From Armatimonadota bacterium (GTDB lineage: Bacteria > Armatimonadota > UBA5829), in assembly GCA_023474015.1 (NCBI GenBank), contig JAMCYN010000167.1, forward strand, positions 11,559 to 75,558: a DNA stretch of 64,000 bases, in the 5' to 3' direction. Below the pieces are notes generated by a model. The model ran no database searches. It saw only the letters and a program-made list of their open reading frames with translations, and was not told where the DNA came from. Position numbers and translations under genes: made by a program. This document shows, piece by piece, positions 25,413 through 35,100 of this stretch. The stretch's first letter is position 1. Each line of letters begins with the position of its first letter.

Positions 25413-26747
25413 TCATTTTCCACCTGCCACTAGCACATCCTGAATCCTGACGGTCGGCATAATCATACCCGGCTCCTCACGATAGTCGCTGGAGATGGCG
25501 TCGATGTTGGCGAGCATGTCCAGGAACTTGCCGCCCACCAGCGAGCTCGCCACGGGATATGCCAGTTCACCGTTCTCGATCTTGAACCCGAAATCCACCG
25601 AGGTCGAGACGTCGCCGGTGGTGGTGTTCGGGCTGATGCCGCCGAGGTTGATGTAGAGGCCGCTCTTGGTGGTGCGAATGATCTCCTCGGCGGTCATCGT
25701 GCCGAGATTGGGGATCACATTCGATGCCGCCGCCCCGCCGCCGCGCGTGCCATGGCCCGTGGGCGGAACCTTCGCTTTTCCCGCCGTATACGAACTAAAG
25801 AGGTACGTCTTCAGCACGCCGTTTTCCACGATCACCAGCGGCCTCGAGGGCACTCCCTCGGAATCGTTTCGACGCGAACCCAGGCCGCGGGGGATGAGTG
25901 GGTTGTCGGTGATGGTCACGAGGTCCGAGGCGATCTTCTGCCCTACCTTGCCGATCATGAACGACCGCCCTCGCTGCACTCCATCGGCGTCCGCGGCGGC
26001 AACAATCGAACTGAAGATCGACCTTCCCGAAAGAGGCCCCAGTACCACGGGCATCCGGCCTGTCTCGATCCGGCGTGCGCCGAGGAACTTGAGAGCCTGC
26101 TGGGCCGCGCTTGCGCCGATGCCCTCGGGGACGAAGTCGGACCGAATCCGCGCGGAGTCGAAGTCATAGAAGCTGCCGACCTCTTCGCCACTTTTCACGA
26201 CTACCATCACGTGCCCGCCGATGTACGTCTCCTCATCCGCGAGCCTGACCCCAAGCGAGTTCACCAGCGCATCCGCCGAATAGCCCGAAGAAAACCCGCC
26301 GCTCACTATCGCGTCGGGCGCAACGGCGTGCGCGCCGTCGATGTTATCGAGCGCGAAACGGATGATCTCCTTGACATCCATCCTCTCCACGACAGGGTCA
26401 TAAAGCCCCTCCACGGTCGGGTAATCCGGCGCGGGGGTGGGCAACGCAAGAAAATCGGGGTCGGGCTCGGCGAGCTTCGCAAGCCTGGCGGCGCTGCGTC
26501 CGGCCTCAGCGGCGGAGTCGATGGAGAGCCTGTCGACGGAGGACCATCCGGTCCCTCCACGGTAGATCGCGCGAACGGAGATGCGCGAGCCGAGCCTGGC
26601 ATCACACGCCTTTACCGCGCTCGATTCGAGCTCCACGCTCAGGCTTCTGCCCGAGGTCGCGCTCACGTCGGCGAACTCGGCCCCCTCGGATATCGCCGCG
26701 TCGCAGGCGGCTTCGGCTATTGTAATAAGAGTTTCAGTGTTGGTCAT
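25413..26747 (-). CDS. pmbA: TldD/PmbA-family protein, PmbA (TldE) type
   Basis: 444 residues of the modulator-of-gyrase family. It shows RSLSVELESSAVKACDARLGSRISVRA, VVLGPLSGRSIFSSIVAA, GVPSRPLVIVENGVLKTYLFSSYTAGK and a C-terminal NIDAISSDYREEPGMIMPTVRIQDVLVAGGK. The HExxxH zinc site of TldD is absent, so this is the PmbA/TldE half, which needs TldD to form the metalloprotease. No tldD adjoins it. It is convergent with the redox operon, separated by 6 bp. Confidence 0.9.
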   Translation of the reverse strand: MTNTETLITIAEAACDAAISEGAEFADVSATSGRSLSVELESSAVKACDARLGSRISVRAIYRGGTGWSSVDRLSIDSAAEAGRSAARLAKLAEPDPDFLALPTPAPDYPTVEGLYDPVVERMDVKEIIRFALDNIDGAHAVAPDAIVSGGFSSGYSADALVNSLGVRLADEETYIGGHVMVVVKSGEEVGSFYDFDSARIRSDFVPEGIGASAAQQALKFLGARRIETGRMPVVLGPLSGRSIFSSIVAAADADGVQRGRSFMIGKVGQKIASDLVTITDNPLIPRGLGSRRNDSEGVPSRPLVIVENGVLKTYLFSSYTAGKAKVPPTGHGTRGGGAAASNVIPNLGTMTAEEIIRTTKSGLYINLGGISPNTTTGDVSTSVDFGFKIENGELAYPVASSLVGGKFLDMLANIDAISSDYREEPGMIMPTVRIQDVLVAGGK

Positions 26748-26781
26748 ACAAATCCTCGGTTATCAGTTTGATCGGGCTACA

Positions 26782-28836
26782 CTAAACGTTCACACCAATA
26801 TACTTCACCTCCAGCCCCACCAGCTCGACCTCCGGTGCGCTCTTGATATGCACGGAGCCGATTGAGAATGGTCGATCGAGGTTGGACCAGTCAGTGAGGT
26901 CGTATTTCTTCTCCGTCGAGAGCTCGAGCTCGGGCGAGTCCAGGGGAACCGTCACGCTCCGCGGGCTGTCCGTGGGGTTCACCAGGACGATGAACCCGGA
27001 GCCATCTATGATGTGCCCGGAGCCGTCGATGTGCTCGCCGTCCGGGAAGCCGAGCACGTGCTGATAGGTATTGAAGTATCTCTCGAACCGCTTCCTGAAC
27101 GCGAAGAGTTTTTTCAGAAACTCGACGAACTCCGGCCGGGCCTGGTCGAAGTCGATCGCGCCGCCGGATTGGGCGAGGCCGTTGGCTATCATGCTCATCT
27201 CGGCGTGCATCAACTCGTGGAACGAGCGGGCAGCCAGGTTATCCTTTCCCGCCTCGTGCCAGTTTACTCCGTACCAGCTTCCGCGAATTGCCCGAAACGG
27301 GTGCTCCCATGTCATCTGGTAGAGCTGCTGGCGTTGGATAAGCTCGGCCCGGCCGGTCGGGAAGGCATGCGTGTCCGATATCTGCTCCTGGTCGAGCGCG
27401 CGGAGGCGGTGGTTGTCGAACGGCAGGCTGAACGCAGCGATGATCAGGTCCTCGCGGGCCTCGTGGGCGGCTTTGCAGATATCGGCCAGCCTCTTCAATG
27501 CGTTGACCTCAAGCTCGTCCTGCCGCCTATGGGGATGGTTTCGCGCGCGGCACTCGGGGATGTTCCAGTCGTTGCCGTCCCAGATGATCTGGCGGGCGTT
27601 GAGGTCGGTGACAAGCTCGACTAAGCGCCGCTTGACGTAGTCATAATAATCGCTCATTACGCACAACGCCGCCGCGCCTGACCTGCCGGAGACCTTACCC
27701 GGGACCAGATACTCCGGGTGCTCGCTCTCGATCCCGGACTTCCAGTAGCTGCAACTGAACGGGTTGACCCAATAGGACATATCCAGACCCGCCGATTCCT
27801 GAGCGCGCCTGGCGATCTCGCTGAGGCCGTTCGGGAACCTGGCTGCGTCCGCCTTAAGCGGGCAATCGGCCTCCCAGCCGAGGTCGAGATGCAACACATC
27901 ATAGAACCCCGCCTTCCGCAAATGCTCGATGGCGTCGATAAGAGCCGCGCGGTCATAGTCAGCGAGCTTCACCAGCCACGTGCTCCATGCTACCGGCATG
28001 CTCTTGTCACCGATGCAACACCAGCGCCGGGCCAAGTGCTCGGTGTAGCGCTTGAAGCCTATCTCCGGCGGGCCGGAGTATGCTCCGATGAGGGCGGGGC
28101 CGGTGGTCAGGCCCTGGGTGAGTGGGACATAATCGCGGTGCTTCATCACCAGGCCGGTCGGGCGGTGGAACGCCTCGCTCCCGAGCAGCGATTCTGTGAA
28201 GAAGTAAAGCCCCTCGCCGTAACCCCAATAGGTCACGACCGCTCTCGCCAAGTCGCCGTAATCGAAGCGTTTGTCCGGCTCGGAGGTGTCGGCCTTGTCG
28301 GGTTCGCCATGAACGTCATCTTCGCGGTTCGCACTCTGCCTCGGGTAGCGTGAGAAGGGGGTGACGCCCTCGACCATCTCCTTGAAGCGCATATTTTCGA
28401 GCGTGACATTGGTGACCGCCCAACCGTCAAGCTCGCACGGGTGAACCTCTATCCACTTTCGGATGAAGTCCTCATCGGCGCCGCACTCATAGAACAGTGA
28501 AATATCGAGCCGGACGTCGTTCACTTCGGCGGAAAGGTTGATCCTCAGCGTGCGCAGGTTGTCGTCCCAGTTGGGTGTCTCGTAACCCTCGACATTGAAA
28601 TCCTTGAAGTCCAGAACAGCTGTCTGCCCGTCGCCCGAGAGGGTGATCTCGAACTCGGAGGTGGTTTCGTCAAGGTACTCCTCGCCGTTGACCACGTTCA
28701 CCAGGCTGGTCGTGCCGACACGCCCGGAGATGCAGTGAATCCTTCTATGAATCGATGCATTGCCGATCTCAAAGACGAACCCGCCGGGGATTTCCTGCGT
28801 GAATCCTGTTGCCGTACCGATGCCATCCATTATCAT
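26782..28836 (-). CDS. Clan GH-D glycoside hydrolase (GH36-like)
   Basis: About 684 residues. An N-terminal beta-sandwich (to about 280) precedes a TIM barrel with LHLDLGWEADCPLKADAARFPNGLSE, which matches the GH36 D-x-GW...FP-x-GL strand, and IIWDGNDWNIPEC, the likely nucleophile strand. A C-terminal beta domain follows. No signal peptide, so it would act in the cytoplasm on an imported oligosaccharide. Alpha-galactosidase is the commonest activity but is not proven. ATG at 28836 is taken; GTG 28848 is possible. Confidence 0.8.
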   Translation of the reverse strand: MIMDGIGTATGFTQEIPGGFVFEIGNASIHRRIHCISGRVGTTSLVNVVNGEEYLDETTSEFEITLSGDGQTAVLDFKDFNVEGYETPNWDDNLRTLRINLSAEVNDVRLDISLFYECGADEDFIRKWIEVHPCELDGWAVTNVTLENMRFKEMVEGVTPFSRYPRQSANREDDVHGEPDKADTSEPDKRFDYGDLARAVVTYWGYGEGLYFFTESLLGSEAFHRPTGLVMKHRDYVPLTQGLTTGPALIGAYSGPPEIGFKRYTEHLARRWCCIGDKSMPVAWSTWLVKLADYDRAALIDAIEHLRKAGFYDVLHLDLGWEADCPLKADAARFPNGLSEIARRAQESAGLDMSYWVNPFSCSYWKSGIESEHPEYLVPGKVSGRSGAAALCVMSDYYDYVKRRLVELVTDLNARQIIWDGNDWNIPECRARNHPHRRQDELEVNALKRLADICKAAHEAREDLIIAAFSLPFDNHRLRALDQEQISDTHAFPTGRAELIQRQQLYQMTWEHPFRAIRGSWYGVNWHEAGKDNLAARSFHELMHAEMSMIANGLAQSGGAIDFDQARPEFVEFLKKLFAFRKRFERYFNTYQHVLGFPDGEHIDGSGHIIDGSGFIVLVNPTDSPRSVTVPLDSPELELSTEKKYDLTDWSNLDRPFSIGSVHIKSAPEVELVGLEVKYIGVNV

Positions 28837-29053
28837 GCGCCTGTTCACCCGAAAAAAGTATTCGCGTCCTTGTTATTGTTGAAGCCCGGTGAGGAAATAT
28901 CCTTCTGGATATCGTTGGCAAGAAGAGGGCGATGCGCGCGTCTTGGACGGGTGTAAGCGGCGAGGAGTCGCGCAAGACGGTTTGGTGGGCCGTCAGGCTG
29001 GGTATTAAAGGCCTAGAATCAGCTTGCCTGCCACTAAGTGTTGGTGAGACAAA

Positions 29054-29464
29054 ATGGACGCTAGGGTTCTGGAGTTTCGGATACCGGCGGATACTCGTTA
29101 CTTGGCCATAGTCAGACGCGGTGTGCGGAGCCTCGCCGAATCGGTGGGGTTCGAGAATGAGGACGTGTGCGACATGGAGCTGGCCGTCTCGGAGGCGGTC
29201 ACCAACTCGGTCGAGCACGGAACGCCCGACGTCGAATCCGGCGGCGTGGTCGTCAAGTGCCAGGCGTCCGGTGATTGTATGGTGGTGGAGGTGGAGGACC
29301 AGGGGAGCGCCGAATCGCTGCCCGCATCTCCCACTGAGCCCGATCCCGATCAGGAACGCGGCAGGGGCGTGATCATGATGCGCACCCTGATGGACGAGTT
29401 TGAGGGATCGTGCACTGAAACCGGCGTCAAGGTGAGAATGGCGAAGCAGAAGTGCCGATGTTAG
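29054..29464 (+). CDS. RsbW/SpoIIAB-like anti-sigma serine kinase
   Basis: 136-residue GHKL-type ATPase. The N box CDMELAVSEAVTNSVEHG and the glycine box QERGRGVIMMRTLMDEF are present, followed by a Cys-ending tail. Proteins of this kind bind a sigma factor and phosphorylate an anti-anti-sigma protein; neither partner is next to it. The REC-HATPase fusion at 53211 carries a similar ATPase domain. ATG at 29054 is used; no strong ribosome-binding site is visible. Confidence 0.88.
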   Translation: MDARVLEFRIPADTRYLAIVRRGVRSLAESVGFENEDVCDMELAVSEAVTNSVEHGTPDVESGGVVVKCQASGDCMVVEVEDQGSAESLPASPTEPDPDQERGRGVIMMRTLMDEFEGSCTETGVKVRMAKQKCRC

Positions 29465-29509
29465 AGAATGCCTCGATTTAATATCTTCCCCGTAATCCAA
29501 AATCCTCCC

Positions 29510-29538
29510 TTGCATTGTCCGCCGGATGAGTGTATTAT
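29510..29538 (+). promoter_or_regulatory. Promoter of the XRE-cupin regulator
   Basis: TTGCAT (29510-29515), 17-bp spacer, TATTAT (29533-29538), about 40 bp upstream of the GTG start. Confidence 0.6.
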
Positions 29539-29576
29539 ACTACCAACTAGTGCAATAAAGTCAACAGGAAGCCACG

Positions 29577-30137
29577 GTGCGCCAGAGACTCAAGATAGAC
29601 AACATCGGCCGGAAGCTCAAAGTCCATCGGGAGCAGCGCAAGCTCTCGATGCGTGAACTTGCGGCCGCTTCGGACGTGTCGGCGAGCCTCATTTCCAAGA
29701 TCGAGGCGGGCAAGGTGTCTCCGACCGTCATGTCCCTGCAGAAGTTGCTGGACGCCTTGAACGTGGATCTGTACGAGTTCTTTCTCAACAAGGAAGACGC
29801 GGACGCATCTGAGCAGATCGCTTTTCGGAAGCAGTCGATGGTCGCGTCCGAAGACGAAGAGCGCCTTTGGTATTATGCGTTCCCAAAGCACCCCGACCTG
29901 AAGGCGCAGCTTACGTATGAAGAGTGCAAACCCAACAGCAGAACCGTCGAGAAAGAAAGTCACAAAGGCGACATCATGGGCTATGTAATCTCCGGTGAAC
30001 TGACCCTGGAGATCATAGATCGGGGTGTCTTCAAGATCAGAGCCGGGGATGCTTTCTATGTAAAAGCCGGGCAGCTTCACGTAGCGAGAAATGAAGGCCA
30101 AAAGCTGTTGAAGCTGGTCGCGTTACAGCTTAAGTGA
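29577..30137 (+). CDS. XRE-family regulator with C-terminal cupin domain
   Basis: 186 residues. The N-terminal helix-turn-helix (RKLSMRELAAASDVSASLISKIEAGKVSPTVMSLQKLL) is joined to a cupin sensor (GDIMGYVISGELTLEIID...FKIRAGDAFYVKAGQLHVARN). This class commonly controls amine, polyamine or sugar catabolism and binds a small ligand in the cupin. GTG at 29577 follows AGGAAG. It precedes the DegT-Hyi-Gfo/Idh-MttB genes by 64 bp and is the likely regulator of that unit. Confidence 0.9.
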   Translation: MRQRLKIDNIGRKLKVHREQRKLSMRELAAASDVSASLISKIEAGKVSPTVMSLQKLLDALNVDLYEFFLNKEDADASEQIAFRKQSMVASEDEERLWYYAFPKHPDLKAQLTYEECKPNSRTVEKESHKGDIMGYVISGELTLEIIDRGVFKIRAGDAFYVKAGQLHVARNEGQKLLKLVALQLK

Positions 30138-30201
30138 GATTGTCCTTTTTTGCCCGGCGCATGCACACAACTGGTAGATATATTCAATTGGAGGGATCGT
30201 C

Positions 30202-31494
30202 ATGACACATATTGCGGAGGCATTGGCCATAAACGGCGGGCCTAAGGCCAAGAACACCCCGAGCATTCCGATGTATCCGGGTGGCCTGGAGATAGGTGAG
30301 GAAGAGAAGAGGCAAGTCCTCGAGGTGATAGAACGCAAGTATCTGTTCAGATACTACGGTCCCGAAGAGTATCCGTCCAAGGTGCGAGAGTTCGAGGAGA
30401 ACTTCGCGGCTAGAATGGGGGCGAAACACTGCCTGGCAGTAAACTCATGCACCTCCGCGCTCATCAGCGCATTGGTCGCGGTCGGCGTTGGTCCGGGTGA
30501 CGAGGTGATAGTCAACGGCTATACGTTCTTCGCCTCGTGCGCCTCCATCGTCGCGGCGAAGGCAATTCCGGTGATATGCGAGATAGACGACACTCTGACG
30601 ATGGACCCGGACGATCTCGAAAAGAAGATCACTCCCCACACGAAAGCAGTGATCTGCGTGCACATGCGCGGCGCTCCGTGCGATATGGACAAGATCACGG
30701 CGATCTGCAAGAAGCACGACATCAGACTAATCGAGGATGTAGCTCAGGCCTGTGGCGGAAGCTACAAGGGTAAGGCCCTGGGGACATTCGGCGATGTGGG
30801 CTGCTTCAGTTTCCAATATCACAAGATAATTACGGCGGGAGAGGGCGGGGCGTGCATCACGAATGATGACCGCCTCTACGACCGCCTGATGGGTTACCAC
30901 GATACCGCAGCCTGCTGGAGGCCGGACAGGTTCGGCAACGAGCGATACGAAGGGGAGCTTTTCTGTGGAGTAAACTACCGCATGAGCGAACTGACGGGCG
31001 CGGTGATGCTTGCTCAACTCGGCAAGCTCGATACACTCGTGGACCAAATGCGCGCGAACAAGAAGCGCATCAAGGACCAGTTAAAGGACCTCAAGGGCAT
31101 AACGTTCCGCCGGTTGAATGACGAAGCGGGCGACACGGCGATCTGCCTTATGTTTATGCTCGATGATAGAGATAAGGTCGGGTCGTTTGTGGATGCGCTG
31201 AAGGCCGAAGGTGTCGACGCCGCCGGAGTGTTCAACAAGGGTATTCCCGACTGGCACATCTATTCCCACTGGAAACACATCCTCGAAAGGAAAACGGTCA
31301 CACCGGACGGCTGCCCGTATGCCTGCCCTCACTACAAGGGAGACGCTCCGAGCCGCTACAGCGAGGATATGTGCCCGAATACCAATGAGGTTCTCAGCCG
31401 CACGGTCCATCTGGACATTCCGTCGCAGCTTACCGCCCAGGACTGCGATATGATCGCAAAAGGAATCAGAAAAGTCGCGGAAGCGCTTCTCTAA
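30202..31494 (+). CDS. DegT/DnrJ/EryC1-family aminotransferase, catabolic-cluster type
   Basis: 430-residue PLP enzyme beginning ALAINGGPKAKN, the N-terminus typical of AHBA-synthase-like and cyclitol/sugar aminotransferases. CLAVNSCTSALISALVAVGVGPGDEV, IEDVAQACGGSYKG and FSFQYHKIITAGEGG with the PLP lysine are intact. It is flanked by an XRE-cupin regulator and an isomerase gene (15 bp downstream). It may remove or add the amino group of a cyclitol or amino sugar; direction unknown. Confidence 0.92.
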   Translation: MTHIAEALAINGGPKAKNTPSIPMYPGGLEIGEEEKRQVLEVIERKYLFRYYGPEEYPSKVREFEENFAARMGAKHCLAVNSCTSALISALVAVGVGPGDEVIVNGYTFFASCASIVAAKAIPVICEIDDTLTMDPDDLEKKITPHTKAVICVHMRGAPCDMDKITAICKKHDIRLIEDVAQACGGSYKGKALGTFGDVGCFSFQYHKIITAGEGGACITNDDRLYDRLMGYHDTAACWRPDRFGNERYEGELFCGVNYRMSELTGAVMLAQLGKLDTLVDQMRANKKRIKDQLKDLKGITFRRLNDEAGDTAICLMFMLDDRDKVGSFVDALKAEGVDAAGVFNKGIPDWHIYSHWKHILERKTVTPDGCPYACPHYKGDAPSRYSEDMCPNTNEVLSRTVHLDIPSQLTAQDCDMIAKGIRKVAEALL

Positions 31495-31509
31495 AGGAGT
31501 AAGACCGAA

Positions 31510-32331
31510 ATGAAGATAGATGTTTGCCTGGAGATGATCCGTACGGACCTTCCATACGAGAAACGCATCGAGACAATTGCGAAAGCCGGGTTCAAGTGCG
31601 TCGAGTTCTGGTTCCACGACTCCACCTTCGACGGCAAGACGTGCACATCCGATCAGCCCAAGGATGCGTCGACGTTGCGGCAGGTCTGCAAGGAGTCCGG
31701 CGTCACGATAAACAATATGGTAGTCAACTCCCCCGACGGCGCGCTGGGCGGGGCCATCGTGGACGCCGCTGATCTGAGCAAGTATATCGAGAGGCTGCAC
31801 GAGGTGATCGAGTTCTCCCATGACGCGGGAATCAGCAAGTCTATCACGTGCACGGGCAATATGCCGGCAAACCTCTCGCGCTCCCAGATGCGGGCGAACC
31901 TGGAGAAGGCGCTTTCCGAGGCGGCGGTCGTGGCCGAGCGGGAGAACTATACGCTGTTCGTGGAGGTCCTGAATAGCCTTGTTGACCATCCCGGCTACTA
32001 CCTGGATAACTGGCACGAGGGCGTGGAGATAGTGAAGGCCATCAACAGTCCGAATATCAAGCTGCTCTATGATGTCTACCATATGCAGATAATGCACGGC
32101 AACGTCATCGCCACGATAGAAAAAGACATCGATGTGATCGGCCACTTTCATTCGGCCAATGTTCCGGGGCGCGGCGAGCTTATGGCCGGCGAACTCAACT
32201 ACCGGGACGTGATCTCACGTATTGCTGCGACAGGCTACACGGGCTTATTCGGTCTGGAGTACATGCCGACCATGGCCGATCACTCGGAGTCCCTGTCCGC
32301 GACTAGAACGTTTTTGAGCGATTTCGACTGA
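31510..32331 (+). CDS. Hydroxypyruvate isomerase-like TIM-barrel protein
   Basis: 273 residues of the AP-endonuclease-2-like sugar isomerase superfamily. Metal and catalytic residues are visible in YTLFVEVLNS, LLYDVYHMQIMHGN, IGHFHSANVPGRGEL and GLFGLEYMP, closely following the Hyi pattern. It would interconvert an aldehyde and a ketone on a small or cyclic polyol. It lies 15 bp after the aminotransferase and 12 bp before the Gfo/Idh gene, in one operon. Confidence 0.9.
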   Translation: MKIDVCLEMIRTDLPYEKRIETIAKAGFKCVEFWFHDSTFDGKTCTSDQPKDASTLRQVCKESGVTINNMVVNSPDGALGGAIVDAADLSKYIERLHEVIEFSHDAGISKSITCTGNMPANLSRSQMRANLEKALSEAAVVAERENYTLFVEVLNSLVDHPGYYLDNWHEGVEIVKAINSPNIKLLYDVYHMQIMHGNVIATIEKDIDVIGHFHSANVPGRGELMAGELNYRDVISRIAATGYTGLFGLEYMPTMADHSESLSATRTFLSDFD

Positions 32332-32343
32332 GGAGGCGAACCA

Positions 32344-33504
32344 ATGGGCGTTTATAAAGTGGCCGTGATCGGCACCGGATATATAGGCGTGGTCCACATA
32401 GAGCAACTGCTCCGGCTGCCGAATGTGGAGGTCGTGGGGGTAGTGGACAAGAACCGAAAGCTGGCGTCGGAGATCGCCTCGCGGTTCAGAATCCCGAAGG
32501 TCTACGAGGACGCATCGAGCGTGCTCGCCGACCCTGAGATCGATGTCGTCCACAACTGCACCCCCAACAACCTGCACTTCGAGATCAACAAGGCGGCGAT
32601 GGAGGCGGGCAAGGAAGTATTTTCGGAGAAGCCGCTCGCGCTGTCTTCCAGGGAATCAGGGGAGTTGGTGAAACTGGCGAACAAGCACAATGCCGTCACG
32701 GCGGTGAACTTCTGCTATCGTTACTACCCAGTAATCCAGGAAGCCGCCGCGAGAATTGCTCGGGGTGATATTGGAGACGTCTACAGCATAATGGGCTGCT
32801 TCATTCAGGACTGGCTTCTTTATGAAACGGATTACTCATGGAGGCTCGACCCCGAGATGGCAGGAGTCTCCAACATAGTGGGAGACCTCGGCAGCCACTG
32901 GTGCGACCTCGCGCAGTTTGTCTCGGGGCTGAAGATTACCCAGGTAATGGCCGAACTGCGGACAATCCTGCCCAGGCGGAAGCGCCCGAAGAGCGGGGAG
33001 ACTCTGACATTCTCGCTCGCCTCCGACATCGAGTACGAAGACGTGGACATAGCCCTGGATGAGTATGGCGCAATGCTGCTTCGGTTCTCAAACGGCGCCA
33101 CCGGCACGTTCACCACTTCGCAGTTGGCCGCTGGCCGTAAGAGCGAGATAGACCTCCAGATTTATGGCTCGGATGCCTCTATCGCCTGGAACCAGGAACG
33201 CTCGGCTGAGCTTCACATTGGGCATCGAAACGAGCCGAACCAGGTGCTATTTGAGTCGCCCCTGCTTCAGGCCGAGAGCACGCGCCGCTTCGCAAGGCTC
33301 CCGTCCGGCCACCCGATGGGGTATATGGACGCGGTCTACAATTTGTTCGATGAGTTCTATCGAGCAATCGATCTCAAGAGGCAAGGCGGCAAACCCGACT
33401 ATCGCATTCCCGACTTCGCCGCGGGCCACACCGAGATGCTCGTGCTGGAGGCGGCGATACGCTCACGCGACACAGGCACTTGGGCCGAGGTTGGCACCGA
33501 ATAG
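32344..33504 (+). CDS. Gfo/Idh/MocA-family oxidoreductase
   Basis: 386 residues. The Rossmann motif VAVIGTGYIGVVHIEQL, the DVVHNCTPNNLHFE strand and the family EKPL motif (VFSEKPLALSS) are followed by the substrate-domain SHWCDLAQF with the usual His/Asp positions. Family members oxidise hydroxyl groups of sugars and inositols with NAD(P). In this operon it is a good candidate for making or using the keto group handled by the aminotransferase. Confidence 0.93.
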   Translation: MGVYKVAVIGTGYIGVVHIEQLLRLPNVEVVGVVDKNRKLASEIASRFRIPKVYEDASSVLADPEIDVVHNCTPNNLHFEINKAAMEAGKEVFSEKPLALSSRESGELVKLANKHNAVTAVNFCYRYYPVIQEAAARIARGDIGDVYSIMGCFIQDWLLYETDYSWRLDPEMAGVSNIVGDLGSHWCDLAQFVSGLKITQVMAELRTILPRRKRPKSGETLTFSLASDIEYEDVDIALDEYGAMLLRFSNGATGTFTTSQLAAGRKSEIDLQIYGSDASIAWNQERSAELHIGHRNEPNQVLFESPLLQAESTRRFARLPSGHPMGYMDAVYNLFDEFYRAIDLKRQGGKPDYRIPDFAAGHTEMLVLEAAIRSRDTGTWAEVGTE

Positions 33505-33526
33505 GCTGTTTGGCAAAGGATGAAGC

Positions 33527-34969
33527 ATGAAACTCAACACTCTGCAAGTTCTCTCTGACGGGGAGATAAAGCAAATACACGAAGCGACAGTCCACATTCT
33601 TGAGACCTGTGGGGTCAAGGTCCATAGTCAGAAGATGCTTTCGTTCCTTGAGGAAAAAGGCTTATCGGTGGACCGCGATTCCCAGGTCGTGCGTTTCAGT
33701 CGCAGCCAGATCGAGGACGCGCTGAGTCACGTTCCCTCCACGTTTGATGTGTTCAACCGTGACGGGGAGTTCGCGTTTACCCTGGGTGACGGCGTCCCGA
33801 AGGTCGCGGCGGGGCACAACGCCGTTTTTTGGCTCGATTCCGACACCGGCGAAACCCGCTCGTCGACGGTCGCCGATGTCGAGCTGTTCGCCCGGATATG
33901 CGAACACTTGCCCAATATCGACATGATCGGTATCCCAGTGATGCCTCAGGATGTGCCCGAGCCGAGCTCCTCGCTGCTCTACGGCGTGAAGGCATGCGTC
34001 GAGAACAGCCGCAAGCCGATATACTTTTCGACGGACAAGGCGGATATCAATCGCGGCTGCATCGAACTTCTCCGCGCGGCGTTCGCCGGGGACTTGGGTT
34101 CCCAGGTCTACGGCATCAGCCAACTTTCACCGACCAGCCCGCTCTATTGGGAGGGCAGCGTGATCGACGCCATTATGGATACTGTCGAAACAGGGGTTCC
34201 GCTCGCGATCCTGCCTGAACCCAACGCCGGTGTCTCCGCGCCGTATACGCTGGCGGGATTGCTCACGATGAACAACGCGGAGTGCATATCGGGCCTTGTG
34301 ATGATTCAGATGCTCAAGCCGGGCGCGAAGGTGATGTACGCAAATTCATGGACAACGACCGATATGCGCACCGGCGCGGCGCTGGTCGGCTCCACCGAAA
34401 CCACCATCTGCCGCATAGCCGCGGCACAACTCGCTCGCTTCTACAAGACCCCATCCCACACGACGGCGCCGAACTCCGACAACCATGCGCACGACGAGCA
34501 GAATGCGTGGGAAAAGACCCTCAGCCAGTTCTGCTCCATTGCCTCCGGGCACGATCTTATCGTCAACTGCGGCATGTTCGCGACGGGAATGACTTGCAGC
34601 CACGAACAGCTTATTATGGACGAGGAAATCTCGGCGATGTCCAGGCGGATCGCGATGGGCTTAGCGGTTACCGACGATACAATAGCCCGGGACTTGATCG
34701 AGGAGATAGGCCCTCAGGGTGAATCATATCTTACGACCGAGCATACTATGCGCTGGCTCCGGTCGGACGAGTATCTAATTCCAAGCCTGGCCGTTCGCGG
34801 TCCGCGGGCTTCATGGGAGGCCGCGGGGGCAAAGGATACATACCAGCTCGCTCGTGATGGACTGGCCGAGTATACCCGGCGGGCAGTACCTGCCTTCGAC
34901 TCTGAAAGAAAGGCGAAACTGGACGAGATAGTCCGGGGTTTCCGAGCAGAATACGGATGCCGGGTGTGA
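33527..34969 (+). CDS. MttB-superfamily methyltransferase, non-pyrrolysine type
   Basis: 480 residues of the trimethylamine methyltransferase superfamily (VLSDGEIKQIHEATVHILETCGVKVHSQKML, NAGVSAPYTLAGLLTMNNAECISGLVMIQ, HEQLIMDEEISAM). There is no in-frame TAG, so pyrrolysine is not used. Such proteins demethylate quaternary amines (glycine betaine, carnitine, proline betaine and others) onto a corrinoid protein. No corrinoid protein or MtgA-type partner is in the window. It begins 22 bp after the Gfo/Idh gene, in the same transcript. Confidence 0.9.
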   Translation: MKLNTLQVLSDGEIKQIHEATVHILETCGVKVHSQKMLSFLEEKGLSVDRDSQVVRFSRSQIEDALSHVPSTFDVFNRDGEFAFTLGDGVPKVAAGHNAVFWLDSDTGETRSSTVADVELFARICEHLPNIDMIGIPVMPQDVPEPSSSLLYGVKACVENSRKPIYFSTDKADINRGCIELLRAAFAGDLGSQVYGISQLSPTSPLYWEGSVIDAIMDTVETGVPLAILPEPNAGVSAPYTLAGLLTMNNAECISGLVMIQMLKPGAKVMYANSWTTTDMRTGAALVGSTETTICRIAAAQLARFYKTPSHTTAPNSDNHAHDEQNAWEKTLSQFCSIASGHDLIVNCGMFATGMTCSHEQLIMDEEISAMSRRIAMGLAVTDDTIARDLIEEIGPQGESYLTTEHTMRWLRSDEYLIPSLAVRGPRASWEAAGAKDTYQLARDGLAEYTRRAVPAFDSERKAKLDEIVRGFRAEYGCRV

Positions 34970-35100
34970 TATCTGCTCCAAAGATCGAAGAGTTCGTATC
35001 AACGCGTTGCGAATTCATTGTAGACCTCGTTGTAGTAGATGGCGTTGCCGAACACGGACAGAGCTTACTTCCATGAATAACTGTGCGAGGTAATAGAGAA

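Noticed and set aside
33527..34969. Pyrrolysine-dependent trimethylamine methyltransferase
   Set aside because: The frame has no internal TAG; it belongs to the non-pyrrolysine branch.
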